A stretch of DNA of 64,000 bases from Melieria omissa. Taxonomy: Eukaryota > Arthropoda > Insecta > Diptera > Ulidiidae. The notes beneath the pieces were generated by a model. That model was not told where the DNA came from, made no database searches, and worked only from the letters and a program-made list of their open reading frames with translations. This document shows, piece by piece, positions 10,601-21,469 of the stretch. The stretch is from assembly GCA_963971225.1 (NCBI GenBank), contig OZ020270.1:70448432-70512431 (forward strand), given 5' to 3'. Position numbers and translations under genes: made by a program. Positions within the stretch are counted from its first letter, which is position 1. The number at the start of each line of letters is the position of its first letter.

Positions 10601-12877
10601 GGGAAAACTTGCCTTGAAGGGGAGTCGGACGACATATCTACCATCTGACCGCCGGGATGTGGTCTTTTGATAGAGGCCTTCGCAAAAACGATCCTCTTCG
10701 GAAATTGGAGAAGGCTGTGGAATTTCCTCTTGTTCCCAAAAGCGTTTGAGCTGGGAACTTAGGAGTTCATTGGAAACTCCTTCCACTTGTGTCGAAAATG
10801 TTGACACTTTCTGGGGGAGTGGCCCACTTATGATCCAGCCGAATATAGTGTTGGGGGCAAGGAGGCTGTCACACATGTTTCGGTGGATTCCATCGAGAAG
10901 GATTTGAGGAAGTAAATCGCTTCCGATGACCATGTCGATTTGGGCCTGTTTGAAGCAGTTAGGATCTGCTAGGTCCAGCATGGCAACATGTTTCCACTCC
11001 TTTAGGCCCACATTGAAAGTGGGAAGAAGTTTGGTCAATTGTGGGAGTACAATTGCCTGTGTGGTGAGTTTCGTGCCAGTTCGAGTTGCGACTAGCGTTA
11101 TGTTGCAGATCTGGTTGGAGTTTTGGATGGTCTTTCCACCCATTCCAGATATTTCGATCTGAGTCCTCTGTGTAGGGATCCTCAGTCGATTCTGCACTTT
11201 GGACGAGATAAATGTCCGTTGCGAACCTTGATCGATAAGGGCTCGAACCTTATGATATTCGCCAAGATGCTCTAAAGAAACAAGAGCATTGGGGAGAAGT
11301 GTTTTCTCTTCGACCGTGGTGCTAAGAGACTGCACTGGCCGATTGTTTGATGTTCGTGATGAGCGGGACTGTTCATCCGAACTTAACTCATCCCTAGAAC
11401 TACGGGTTGTTGTTGCGGGGGACTTTCGCGCTTGTGGACTGTGAGGTTGGGTCGTGGAGACTTGAGCAACTACATTTCGTTGCCGAGGCGGGTTTTTGTC
11501 AGCCGAAATGTTATGAAGCGAATGGTGCTTTCTCTGCCAATGTGAGCATGTGAATTGGCTCGTACAATCCCGCTTCAAGTGAGTGTATGACAGGCAGTTT
11601 TCGCACAAGTTGTGTGTTCGTACTGCCTTCACTCGGTCTCGAACAGACATTTTTTTGAAGGTGGTGCAGAATTTGAGCGCCGCAAATCGGACATGAAAAA
11701 GTCCGCTCACTTTCCACCATAAAATTCTGAGTTCTGTTGAAACCCCGGTTCGGAGGCAACCCGTTAAGCCGTTCCACGACCTCATATCTCCTGGTAAGGA
11801 AATCATCCATTTGCTCCCAAGTGGGGAGATCTTTACGGGAACTGAGGGATTGTTCCCATAGAGATAAAGTCTCCTCTGGAAGCTTTGTGGAGCAAATGTA
11901 AACCAGGATTGGATCCCAACTCTCCGTCGAGATGCCTTGAGATGCTAAGACAGACAGAGAATTGTTGATAGTCGATTGAAGCCTTTGGAGCGCTTCACTA
12001 TTTTCAGTAGCTACTTGAGGGAGGCTCAAGAGCGTTTTGACTTGTTTGTCAACTAGAATGCGCCGATTTTCGAATCGTGATTTCAGCGCATTCCATATCA
12101 GTTCAAAGTTAGTATCGCTTAATGCGTACTGCTTCACAATCGCGCCAGCTTTTCCGGCTGTCTTGTATCTGAGGTGATACAGTTTCTGGGCAGACGTGAG
12201 TTTAGGGTGGTTTATGTAAACCGCCGTAAACATGTCACGGAAGGACGGCCACTCTTCGTACCCACCGGAGAAAATTTCTGTGTCGCATGGTGGCACATTC
12301 AGCAAATATAATTATTTGCCTGCTCAGACGCTGAATTTGCTGAACTTTCAGCTGGACGTGTTGTTTCAGCTGGGGGAGGTTGCTGAACGTCCATAAGATC
12401 TGAGATCTGGGCGATTGTATTATATGCTCGATCTCGGCATAGCTCCAACTTCTTTCGAGCAAGAAGCTTGAAGTCGCTTGCTTGGCAGGTCGTCATCAGG
12501 GGTGATACCGACTTTCCTGTATGCTGCCTTCACGTCTTCATAATAGCCGTTCAAATCGGCTAGAGCTGCCTTGAGCATGGGCACAGTAAATTCTTCAATT
12601 GCACGCGAGGAGAATTGTGTGCAAAAGTGGACTAGATTGTCCGCTTCGAAAATGAAGGCACTCATGGAGGGATCAGGGCCACTTCCTTTCGAATCTCGAC
12701 TGTTTGTGCCCTGGTGGTACGTTTTTTGGGGATTGCACCCAATAGGTCGGAACTAAAGCCCTCCGTCTCGGTGTCAGGCGTCCGAACGAATTTCGCAGAC
12801 GGCTCTGACTGTACCGAGAGGGGATCCGACTCAGCTTTATTGCTGGTGGATCTGTAGGGCGACCTGTTTACTGGCAT
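7603..12877 (-). pseudogene. BEL-1 gag-pol, degraded
   Basis: BEL/Pao polyprotein in many frames. The likely start is the ATG at 12877 (MPVNRSPYRS). The Gag core at 12305-11511 has the DUF1759-like segment ([20 protein letters not shown]). A Cys/His zinc region follows near 11640-11520, then a protease-like region with [16 protein letters not shown] (about 11250). The RT catalytic YVDD is within [12 protein letters not shown] (about 10000). RNase H ([15 protein letters not shown]) is near 9330. Integrase zinc residues and [15 protein letters not shown] (first Asp) are near 8500. The end at 7806-7603 matches the DUF5641-like C-terminal domain (KLGRIVTLHRGPDGHIRV...). At least six frame changes and stops interrupt it; a poly-G run at 8161-8172 coincides with one. 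Confidence 0.85.
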
Positions 12878-13422
12878 GTCGTTTTGTTATTATGAAAGAA
12901 ATAAACGATAGTTTATCTAAAATCACAATTCACGAAAGATAAACACGTAAGTAACGTGAGAAACGAAATGTACCGAACGAGATACACGAAAGCTGACCAC
13001 GCGATCCAACAAGAAATTCCAAAAAATGGAAAAAAAGCACGAAAAAACCCCAAGATGTGGTAGAATTCCCCACAAAATAAACAAAAAGGATATTTTTTTC
13101 TTCTTGTGTACCACCACACGGAATGGGTTGTGCACACAAATCGACAATAAATGAAAAGCCACAAAAAATTTGTTTATATTTAAATAAATTTGTTTATATA
13201 ATTTGATCTTTTTATTTTTTTTTATTTGGTTTAAATAAACTTTCAAAAGAGTTTGGAATTGATTTGTGGATGTACTTAAGTATAACAGCAGCCTTTATTT
13301 TTCTGCACAGTGTACTATAAAGGGGCTATGTAGTACCACTGTGAGTATGTATGTGATGCTGTGCTATTAGTGCACTAGACCGTTTTGTGCTGCTAACGGC
13401 GTGGCTCTATATATGGATGATA
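12878..13422 (-). other. BEL-1 leader, near part
   Basis: A/T-rich non-coding stretch upstream of the BEL-1 gag start and broken by mariner-B at 13423. The short open frames here are low-complexity and hydrophobic, and I do not accept them as genes. The leader resumes at 25785. Confidence 0.55.
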
Positions 13423-13470
13423 CCTTGTGACCGAAAAGTTTCCGGAAATTTTAAATAAAACGCAAAATTC

Positions 13471-13658
13471 TTAATCTTCATCAATATTTATTTTATCTCC
13501 TTCAAAATATGCTCCATTAGAAGCGATACACATATGCCAACGTTTCTTCCAATCATCAAAACATTTTTTATAGGCGCTTTCCGGTATAGCTTTGAGTTCC
13601 CTCTGCGAATTCTGTTTTACGTCTTCTATGGATTCAAAACGCGTTCCTCTGAGTGGTA
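13471..13658 (-). pseudogene. mariner-B transposase, C-terminal piece
   Basis: Last part of the mariner-B transposase (LRGTRFESIEDVKQNSQ, then CFDDWKKRWHMCIASNGAYF), ending at 13471 about 48 bases from the element end. Bases 13659 onward belong to the irritans mariner inserted at a TA. Confidence 0.8.
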
Positions 13659-14951
13659 ACACTTCGTTCAATAATGTGTGTGACTGACACATAGATGGCG
13701 GCACTAATACTAAATCAATATTTTTTTTCGAAATTGTGAACCTTTTTAGGCTTACTGTCAAAATTATATGTCAATCCGACCATTAGTTTACAAGTTACAG
13801 TGCTTTAAGTGACACTACTTTTGAGTTTTAAAAAAAAATGAATTCAAAGCAATTCCGTGTGCTGATTTATCATTGTTTTTTAATGAAAAAAAATACTGTT
13901 CAATGCCAGGAATGGCTTGAAAAACATTATTCGGACTCTGCTCCATCAAAAAGAACCATTTGTTATTGGTATGCCGAATTCAAACGTGGTCGTACAGACA
14001 CCGATGACATTCCATCTACTGGACGGCCAAATGACGCTGTTATTCCGGAAAACGTTGAAAAAACACTGAAAATCATTATGTCCGACCGTAAAGTGAAAGT
14101 GGGGGAGATTGCTGACATTCTAAAGATATCAGCAGGCAGTGTACACACCATAATACACGAACATTTGGTTATGAAAAAGGTGTTTTCGAAATGGGTGCCG
14201 CGGTTGCTCACACCGGAGCAAAAACAACAACGAATCGATGATTCAAAGAGCTGTTTGGGCATGTTTACGCGCAACAAGTCGGAATTTTTGCATCGGTACA
14301 TCACAATGGATGAAACATGGATCCACCATTTCACTCCAGAGTCAAATCGGCAGTCTGCTGAGTGGCATGCAACCGGTGAAAGCCGCCCAAAGCGTCCAAA
14401 GGCACAAACATCGGCTGGCAATGTTATGGCGTCAGTATTTTGGGATGTGCACGGAATAATATTCATCGACTATCTTGAGAAAGGGAAAACAATCAATAGC
14501 GACTATTATATAGCGTTGTTGGAACGTTTGAAAGAAGAAATCGCGATTAAGCGGCCCCATATGAAGAAGAAAAACGTGTTGTTTCACCAAGACAATGCAC
14601 CGTGTCACAAGTCGATGAAAACGATGGCAAAAATGCATGAATTGGGCTTCGAATTGCTTCCTCATCCCCCGTATTCTCCAGATCTGGCCCCCAGCGACTA
14701 CTGGCTCTTCGCAGACCTCAAAAAGATGCTTCGTGGTAAGAGATTTGGCTCAAATGATGAAGTAATCGCCGAAACTAACGCCTATTTTGAAGGCAAAGAA
14801 AAATCGTTCTACAAAGGCGGTATCGAAAGATTGGAAAAGCGTTGGAATGATTGTATCTCCCTGAAAGGGGACTATGTTGATGAATAAAAACGAATTTTGG
14901 CAAAAAAATTTGTTTTAATTAGTTAGTCACACACATTATTGAACGAAGTGT
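13659..14951 (+). mobile_element. irritans-subfamily mariner, copy 1 (complete)
   Basis: 1293-bp mariner with TIRs ACACTTCGTTCAATAATGTG at the left and the reverse complement at the right, flanked by TA (13657-13658 and 14952-14953). It holds one uninterrupted transposase gene. Copy 2 at 22845-24136 is nearly identical, which points to recent mobility. It is inserted in the mariner-B coding region. Confidence 0.9.
13838..14887 (+). CDS. mariner transposase, irritans subfamily, full length
   Basis: 349 residues, the usual mariner length (about 345-350). The amino-terminal paired-type helix-turn-helix part begins MNSKQFRVLIYHCF. The linker has WVPRLLT, a variant of the WVPxEL motif. The catalytic triad is visible as ITMDETW, FHQDNAPCH and SPDLAPSDYWLF, giving the DD34D spacing. 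The order and wording (TPESNRQSAEW, SAGNVMASVFWD, IDYLEKGKTINSDYY) place it close to the irritans subfamily that includes the horn-fly element, from memory of that family. It acts in the nucleus, cutting the TIRs and inserting at TA. I see no stop or frameshift, so it could be functional. Confidence 0.92.
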   Translation: MNSKQFRVLIYHCFLMKKNTVQCQEWLEKHYSDSAPSKRTICYWYAEFKRGRTDTDDIPSTGRPNDAVIPENVEKTLKIIMSDRKVKVGEIADILKISAGSVHTIIHEHLVMKKVFSKWVPRLLTPEQKQQRIDDSKSCLGMFTRNKSEFLHRYITMDETWIHHFTPESNRQSAEWHATGESRPKRPKAQTSAGNVMASVFWDVHGIIFIDYLEKGKTINSDYYIALLERLKEEIAIKRPHMKKKNVLFHQDNAPCHKSMKTMAKMHELGFELLPHPPYSPDLAPSDYWLFADLKKMLRGKRFGSNDEVIAETNAYFEGKEKSFYKGGIERLEKRWNDCISLKGDYVDE

Positions 14952-14953
14952 TA

Positions 14954-15099
14954 ATTTGAGTTTGGGAAACAGGAAAAAGTCACACGGTGCAAGATCAGGT
15001 AAATACGGTGGCTGTTCGATGGTATTTATTGAATGTTTGGCCTTAAAATCGTTGATAATGTTGGCTCGGTGCGAGGGAGCATTATCGTCATGAAAAATC
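14954..15099 (-). pseudogene. mariner-B transposase, central-distal piece
   Basis: Continues mariner-B on the other side of BEL-2. It has WIFHDDNAPSH (second catalytic Asp) and PPYLPDLAPCDFFLFPKL (third Asp, DD34D type). It stops at the TA where the irritans mariner was inserted; the frame resumes at 13658. Confidence 0.8.
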
Positions 15100-15104
15100 C
15101 ATGA

Positions 15105-15349
15105 TGATTAGCACTCTTGGAGCCATCCGCGGAACGCAGTTTAAAAAGAAAAGGCGCGGGAGTTCGGGTGATCGCGTGCGTTTTATTTGATGTTTAAAAC
15201 ACGAATGTACAAAGTGAAACACATTGGACGACACAAACGGCCGGAGCCGGTGGATTAGGTAAGTGGAACATAAATACAAAAGGGACTGGAAGGGAGAGGA
15301 TTTGATTTGTGCAGGATCCACAGAACACTGGAACGAACACATTTAGCCA
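15105..15349 (-). repeat. BEL-2 3' LTR
   Basis: 245 bp, written on plus from TGATTAGCACTC to ATTTAGCCA. It matches 25042-25286 except for scattered differences (for example GATCGCG against GATCACG). The duplication CATGA is on its outer side. Confidence 0.9.
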
Positions 15350-15382
15350 TGGCGGCCCGCGTTGCCTTTGGCAACATTATGG

Positions 15383-15751
15383 CTAGAGCTGCTCGCTCAG
15401 CCGGCCCAAGGCCTCCAAGGCCTGCTCGATCAGGGCGCGGGCTTTGACGCGCGGCTCGGGTGCTCCGTCGGAGGAGGTCTCCTCGTCGCTGAAGGTGATG
15501 AGCTGGCTGGATTCAGCTGCTGCCTCGGCTGAGGGGCGGTTGGCTGGACGTCGGGGCTGGCGGCGATGGCGTGCCAGCCGGTTGGCGATGGCGGAGCGCT
15601 TCTCAGGATGCTGTTTTGGAGCGGCCTGCTGCAGGGGCTGGTGCGGCTTCCTTCCGCCCTTGACTGTGGCCTTGGGCACCGCTGCTGGGGCTGGCCTTCT
15701 GCGGAAGTGCAGCAAGGTATGGTGTGCGTAGTGTTGAGCAAAAAATCGCAA
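15383..15751 (-). pseudogene. BEL-2 ORF3 remnant
   Basis: C-terminal half of an ORF like the BEL-1 ORF3. It retains the last zinc-module residues (AHHTLLHFRRRP), a basic Pro/Arg/Ala-rich linker, an acidic patch (TFSDEETSSDG) and a C-terminal helix (ARALIEQALEALGRLSEQL), and stops 34 bases from the LTR. The upstream Cys residues are missing because repeat DNA starts at about 15735. Its place between pol and LTR is the same as in BEL-1, which supports ORF3 as a genuine part of these elements. Confidence 0.55.
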
Positions 15752-16080
15752 CCGGTGATTTTTTCACTGTGATTTTGTAATCACAGTGTCACATTGCGAT
15801 TGACTGGCAACGAAAACAGCGATTGTAAATCACTGTTTTGCCAAAATCGCTGTGAAAAAATGAGCAGCGAATCGCACCTTGACCGGCAACGAAAACAGCG
15901 ATTGTAAATCACAGCGATTGTAAATCACAGCGATTGTAAATCACTGTTTTCCAAATCACTGTTTTGCCAAAATCGCTGTGAACAAATGAGAAGCGAATCG
16001 CAGTTTGACTGGCAACGATTTCAGCACTCGTTTCTCTGCACTGTGACCAGCGATTAATCGCTGACTGTGACAATGCTGCT
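15735..16080. repeat. GCGATTGTAAATCAC-rich repeat array
   Basis: Units starting GACTGGCAACGAAAACAG or GACCGGCAACG at 15802, 15881 and 16007 each contain CAGCGATTGTAAATCA and AAAATCGCTGTGAA, which form imperfect palindromes. Unit two has extra internal copies. The array interrupts the BEL-2 ORF3. It may be a MITE or a satellite-like insertion; no ends or duplication were identified. Confidence 0.55.
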
Positions 16081-16822
16081 AACATTTATTTCATTTTCTA
16101 GTGCTCCCTTTTCCACTACAGGCAAATGGTTGATATCGCTTTAAGAGACTATGTATATCTGTTTTGCTTGCACGCATGTATCCATTTTCAATTCCTCTTT
16201 CTCAGTTAAGTGATGCCATGCAAAATTATTATTCATCAAATCTTTAAATAAGAATTTAAACAACAATTAAATTGTGAATAGTTAGAATAAATCAAGTAAA
16301 TAAAGTACATATTATTGAAATAATTTTTAGGAAATTTTTGTAATGTGACGTTTTGTAATGTGACGCACGATGAAAATGATTTTATTTGATGTTATATTCG
16401 TTATTATTTACGTCGTTATATTTTATTGTTTGTGTGGCAACTTTTGGTGAGGTTTGAATTCACTGATATTTTTACATTTATGTGTATTTATTTGTATGAG
16501 AAAAGCTGTCGGAAGAATGCAGAATTGTGACAATATAAGGACCATTGGCTAAGATTTAATGATGATAAACTCCTTACATGTTCTCTTAAGTTTGAAAAAT
16601 AACATATAATCTGCTTCCGGCACAGATTTTAATATAAAAGAAAATTCTATGGCCCAACTTCCAGTCGCGGAAATTTTCGCAAGCAAGAAACAGCTGATAT
16701 CACTATTTCGTTTCCACCACGAATTACAACCCCATCATCAAAGTGAAATTTGTATGGAAAGTTGCTCATTTATAATGCAAAACTGTAGCAACATAAAGTT
16801 AATATTTTTTGGATGTAAATTG
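16081..16822. other. A/T-rich stretch without recognised gene
   Basis: No ORF with recognisable motifs. It separates the truncated BEL-2 pol end from the ORF3 remnant, so part of it replaced the lost end of integrase. It is probably a further insertion; its nature is unknown. Confidence 0.4.
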
Positions 16823-19800
16823 CTAAGAACTGGCGGCTTTCGTGGAGAAGCACACGAACACTGCAACATAACCTTTGAGGTAAGTTGAGCTACGGAGCAT
16901 GGAAGCTTTAATCTGGAATGGACCAGCAAAGTCGATTCCAGTTGTGGCGAATGGGATGGTAAGTGTGCATCGTTCGGGAGGGAGTGCTGCCATAATCTGT
17001 GTTCGCAGCCTTTGTTTATGGATGACACACGTTTTGCATTGAAAAATGCACTTTTTGATTTGCGGCTTTAGGCGCGGAATGTAATATTCCTGCCGAACCA
17101 TACGGAGCATGAGTCGTTGGTCCGCATGCAGTAGTAGCTTATGCAGGAAGCGAAGAAGCAAACTGCAGTAGCGGGACTCTGGAGGGAGAATGATGGGGTG
17201 TCGTTCATTATACGACAATGCCGCATTGGCGAGTCTGCCATTGACTCGCATCACCTTCTGTTTGTCTAAGAAGGGATTGAGTACCAAGAGAGAACTTTTC
17301 TTGGATATGGGAAGCGAATGAGAGAGCGCTTGTCGTTCCTGGGGGTAATAGGAACTTTGCGCGAGAGTTATAAGGCGATTCTTAACAAATGCCAACTCTG
17401 CTTGGGATAACTGTGTTCCGTGTATGGGATGTTGCTGGCGACGGGAGGAGATGCCGTTATGAATGAAGCGGAACATGTATGCGATTACTCGCAGGGCTCG
17501 AGAGAAGCTGGAGAACCGATCGAAGATGTCGGTCGGCTCTTCGAGAAGGTGGTGGCAATCAACTGCTCGTTGTTCCGGGACTGGAACTTTGCGAGAGTGA
17601 CCTTTGGGCCAAGCATCGGAAGCTTGCTGCAACCATTTGGGGCCATTCCACCATAGAGAGTGATCTTTGAGATCTTGCGGCTTGCATCCGCGCGTTCCTA
17701 AGTCCGCGGGATTTTCAGCGCTTGGGACATGTCGCCAGGGAGCGTTGTGCACATTTTGACGTATTTCGGTCGTGCGGTTGGCAACATAAGTCTTCCATGT
17801 GCAAGGTGGTTTTTCCAACCAAGCAAGGACAATTTCCGAATCGGTCCATAAATGGATTTCCGATTTGTCGAACCCGAGGTGAGAGCGGAGGGATTTGATG
17901 AGCTGGGAGAGTAAAACTGCTCCGCAAAGCTCTAAGCGAGGCAAGCTTATTGTCTGGAGGGGTGCAACTCTTGTTTTCGCAACAAGGAGATGTGACGCGA
18001 CGTGGTCACCATTCGTGCTAATACGTATGTATAGAGCTGCACAGTATGCCTTTTCGGAGGCATCGCAAAATCCATGGATCTGAACATTTCGATTGGGGGC
18101 ATAGTGAACCCACCGGGGAATTTCGATAAGTTCTATGGCAGGCAAATTCTCAATGAATTGCTGCCACTTTATGAGTGATCCTGGCTTTATGCACTCATCC
18201 CACTCAGTGCCTTCAAGCCAAAGCTCTTGAAGAAGCTTTTTGGCAAGAATCATTATAGGCGAAAGCCATCCTGCGGGATCGAAAAGTTTGGCAACAGACG
18301 AAAGAATTTGCCGTTTCGTGAATGAGTTTGCAGGAGTAGTGGGAGAGATAGAGTATGAAAATGAGTCCGATAAGGTATTCCAACGGATGCCAAGAGTCTT
18401 AGTGGAACTCGTTGAATCGAACTTGAGGAATTCCGAGTCGAAAAGGTCGTCTTCGGGAATTTCCTCTAAGAGTTTTGCGTGATTAGCCGTTATCTTTTTA
18501 AGAGGGAATCCCCCGGAGTTGAGGGTGGCTATCACTTGAGATAGGGCTTCCTTAGTGGTGGGAAGATCATGACCTCCGGAAAGAATGTCGTCGACATACG
18601 TTTCCTCGAGAAGTATTTTTGCCGCTAACGGGCTGGATGGCTGAGAGTCGTGGGCCAATTGATGGAGCGTTCTGATGGCCAAATATGGCGCACAGTTAAC
18701 CCCAAATGTCACCGTTTTCAATTTGAAATCTTGAATAGGAGATTCCGGGGATTTGCGAAAGAGTATTCGCTGGAATTCCTGGTGATCATTATGGACCCGA
18801 ATTTGCCTATACATCTTCTGGACATCGCCATTGAAGACAAAGCGGTAAAGGCGCCATCGGAGAATGAGAGCTGTGAGGTCATTTTGAAGAGTAGGACCAG
18901 TATGCAGAACGTCATTAAGTGATTGACCAGAACTGGAGGACTTTGAGGCATTGAAAACTACTCGGACTTTGGTAGTTTTCTTTTCGGGGCGGATGACTGC
19001 GTGATGAGACAGATAGTAGGAGAAGTATTTGCCATTCTGGATTACCTCACGGGGATTTGTGAGTTCCATATGGTCAAGAGTGATATATTCCTCTAAGACG
19101 TCATCGTAGATGGTCTTGAGGTTTCCCTTTCGGGAGAGATTTCGCTCCATGCTAACGTATTGCTGGAGGGCGTTGGGGCGGGAATTGCCTAACGCTGTTG
19201 AGTATGGAAAGTCTGCCTTAAAGGGGAGTTTGACAGTATATCTACCATCCGATCCACGGGTTGTGGTCTTCTGGTATAACTCTTCGCAATAAGTGTCATC
19301 CGAGGAGACAGGTGTCGGGAGTTTGACTTCTTCCTGCTCCCAGAATTGCCTGAGTTGTGAACTTAGTTCCTCATTGGAGACTTCTGCTACGTATGTCGAA
19401 TAAGATGACACCGTATGGGGTACTGGCCCGCTGAGTATCCAACCGAAAATGGTGTTTTGGGCTAATAAACTGCCACACACATTTCGTCGGATACCTTCGA
19501 GTAAGATCTGGGGAATCAGATCACTGCCAATAACTAAGTCTATCTGCGCTGACTCGAAAGGACTTGGGTCAGCGAGCTTTAGCGTGGCAAATTCTTGCCA
19601 ATTGGGATGGCTAATTGTGAATGGGGGTAGCAATTTCGTCAATTGGGGGAGTACTATTGCTTGCACATTGAGGGTCGTGCTGGAGTTTGGAACTGCCAAC
19701 GTCAAAAAGCAAATGTAATTAGCATTTTGCACAATTTTACCGCCCATGCCTGAAATTTCGAAGTGCGATTTTTCAATAGGCAGTTTTAGGCGTTTTTGCA

Positions 19801-21469
19801 CCTTCGAGGAAATGAAGGTGCGTTGCGAGCCTTGGTCGATTAACGCTCTAACCTTGAACAATTCTCCTAAGTGGGCAATAGACACCAGTGCCGTAGGCAG
19901 AAGGGATTGGGTGCCATTATTGGAATGAAGGGCTTGTACTTGAGGCGTACTTAGCCTTGAAGATGGGCCGGGTTGCGCATCTGAAGTGGGGGCATGAGTT
20001 GTGGAGTTATTGTTCGGTTGTGGATGAGCTGTTGCGACCTGAGAAGTGGTCGTCTGAGACCTATTGAGAGGCTGCGGGGCTTGAGATTTGTTGTTGGGAA
20101 AATGAAGCAGGGAATGATGCTTCCTTTGGCAGTAAACACACGTAAAACTGCTTGTGCAATCCTTTATGGTGTGCGTCGTGGCAAGACAGTTTTCACACAA
20201 GCTGTGCTCTTTGACGTATTTCAATCGGCTCTGGGGGGTGAGCTTCTTGAAACTCTGACATGTCCGTATAGGGTGGTTGGCGTTGCAAAGTTTGCACGCG
20301 AAGTCTTTTTTCACCTCAGTATGGAAGAGCTGAGATCTATTTTGAGGCCGATTTTGGGGAGTATGAAAATTGGAGGGTTGTGGTTTTGGCTTAGCGGGAC
20401 GAATGCTATTGAGCCGTTCCACCACCTCGTACTTGCAGGTCAGGAACTCGTCCATTTGCGACCAAAGCGGCAGGTCCTTACGAGATGTAAGGGATTGTTC
20501 CCAGAGAGCTAATGTCTCTTCGGGTAATTTGGTGCAACAAATGTACACAAGCAGCGGATCCCAATTGTCAGTGTCCACGGCCTGGGACCTAAGTACTGAT
20601 AGACAATTATTTATTGTACTTTGAATCCGCTGCAGCGCTTCGCTATTTTCGGTAGTAGCCGGAGTGATATTTAACAAGGAACGAATCTGGTTGTCAACCA
20701 ATATGCTCCTGTTTTCGTAACGGGATTTCAGGGCTTCCCATGCGAGTCCGAAGTTTTCATCGCTTAAGGCAAATTGCTTCACAATTGCACCGGCTTTGCC
20801 TTGCGTCTTGTATCGGAGGTGATACAATTTTTGGGCTGGAGTGAGCTTGGGGTGATTTATGTATACTGCCGTAAACATGTCCCGGAAGGACGGCCACTGC
20901 TCATAGCCCCCGAAAAATGTTTCGGTATCGCAAGGTGGAACTTGTAAACAAATATTCGGAGTATTTGTTGGTTCTGGGGATCGAACCTGTTCCGTATGCG
21001 CAGCGTGCTGTGTGGGTGGAGGCTGGAGCATCTCAATGATGTCCGACATTTGAGCCATGCACAACTCATACTGGTCTGTGCAGGCTTCGATTTTTTGCCG
21101 AGCCGACTCCTTGAAACGGTCGGGCTGGCTACTGTCTTCCGCAATGGAGACTGCCTCATAAGCGCACATAAGCCTTGTCCATTGGGATTCCAAATTCTTT
21201 TGACGAATTTGCACGAGGGACTTCGTTTGTTCCTCAATGGGGGTCGCAGAAAACTTTGTGCATAATTGCACGAGCCGATCGGACTCGAAAATAAATTTGG
21301 CAACGCTTGGATCGGTTGCTCGGAGAATGGGGGACTTGGAGCGCGTCTTTGGCGGCTCACGAGTGACAGTGTCTGTCAAAAACAAATCGGTTGACACCTT
21401 AGGGGGTTGTTTGGAGGCGGTTGACTCCATCGCGTCTGACTGCTTTTTAGGCGCACGCTCTACCGGCAT
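16823..21469 (-). CDS. BEL-2 gag-pol polyprotein, integrase truncated
   Basis: One open frame of 1548 codons from ATG at 21469 ([12 protein letters not shown]). In order it has: an amino-terminal Gag region; a DUF1759-like capsid segment around residues 180-350 ([16 protein letters not shown]); a Cys/His zinc region about 390-460 ([27 protein letters not shown]); a protease-like segment about 540 ([14 protein letters not shown]); and RT about 830-1000 with YVDD in [13 protein letters not shown]. RNase H follows ([31 protein letters not shown]), then the integrase zinc domain and the first catalytic region ([15 protein letters not shown]). It ends just after VFVCFSTKA, so the other catalytic residues and the C-terminal domain seen in BEL-1 are lost. 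Reverse transcription could be encoded, but integration in cis could not. Confidence 0.9.
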   Translation of the reverse strand: MPVERAPKKQSDAMESTASKQPPKVSTDLFLTDTVTREPPKTRSKSPILRATDPSVAKFIFESDRLVQLCTKFSATPIEEQTKSLVQIRQKNLESQWTRLMCAYEAVSIAEDSSQPDRFKESARQKIEACTDQYELCMAQMSDIIEMLQPPPTQHAAHTEQVRSPEPTNTPNICLQVPPCDTETFFGGYEQWPSFRDMFTAVYINHPKLTPAQKLYHLRYKTQGKAGAIVKQFALSDENFGLAWEALKSRYENRSILVDNQIRSLLNITPATTENSEALQRIQSTINNCLSVLRSQAVDTDNWDPLLVYICCTKLPEETLALWEQSLTSRKDLPLWSQMDEFLTCKYEVVERLNSIRPAKPKPQPSNFHTPQNRPQNRSQLFHTEVKKDFACKLCNANHPIRTCQSFKKLTPQSRLKYVKEHSLCENCLATTHTIKDCTSSFTCVYCQRKHHSLLHFPNNKSQAPQPLNRSQTTTSQVATAHPQPNNNSTTHAPTSDAQPGPSSRLSTPQVQALHSNNGTQSLLPTALVSIAHLGELFKVRALIDQGSQRTFISSKVQKRLKLPIEKSHFEISGMGGKIVQNANYICFLTLAVPNSSTTLNVQAIVLPQLTKLLPPFTISHPNWQEFATLKLADPSPFESAQIDLVIGSDLIPQILLEGIRRNVCGSLLAQNTIFGWILSGPVPHTVSSYSTYVAEVSNEELSSQLRQFWEQEEVKLPTPVSSDDTYCEELYQKTTTRGSDGRYTVKLPFKADFPYSTALGNSRPNALQQYVSMERNLSRKGNLKTIYDDVLEEYITLDHMELTNPREVIQNGKYFSYYLSHHAVIRPEKKTTKVRVVFNASKSSSSGQSLNDVLHTGPTLQNDLTALILRWRLYRFVFNGDVQKMYRQIRVHNDHQEFQRILFRKSPESPIQDFKLKTVTFGVNCAPYLAIRTLHQLAHDSQPSSPLAAKILLEETYVDDILSGGHDLPTTKEALSQVIATLNSGGFPLKKITANHAKLLEEIPEDDLFDSEFLKFDSTSSTKTLGIRWNTLSDSFSYSISPTTPANSFTKRQILSSVAKLFDPAGWLSPIMILAKKLLQELWLEGTEWDECIKPGSLIKWQQFIENLPAIELIEIPRWVHYAPNRNVQIHGFCDASEKAYCAALYIRISTNGDHVASHLLVAKTRVAPLQTISLPRLELCGAVLLSQLIKSLRSHLGFDKSEIHLWTDSEIVLAWLEKPPCTWKTYVANRTTEIRQNVHNAPWRHVPSAENPADLGTRGCKPQDLKDHSLWWNGPKWLQQASDAWPKGHSRKVPVPEQRAVDCHHLLEEPTDIFDRFSSFSRALRVIAYMFRFIHNGISSRRQQHPIHGTQLSQAELAFVKNRLITLAQSSYYPQERQALSHSLPISKKSSLLVLNPFLDKQKVMRVNGRLANAALSYNERHPIILPPESRYCSLLLRFLHKLLLHADQRLMLRMVRQEYYIPRLKPQIKKCIFQCKTCVIHKQRLRTQIMAALPPERCTLTIPFATTGIDFAGPFQIKASMLRSSTYLKGYVAVFVCFSTKAASS

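Noticed and set aside
15383..15751. Independent host gene
   Set aside because: It lies between BEL-2 pol and LTR in the same orientation, as in BEL-1.
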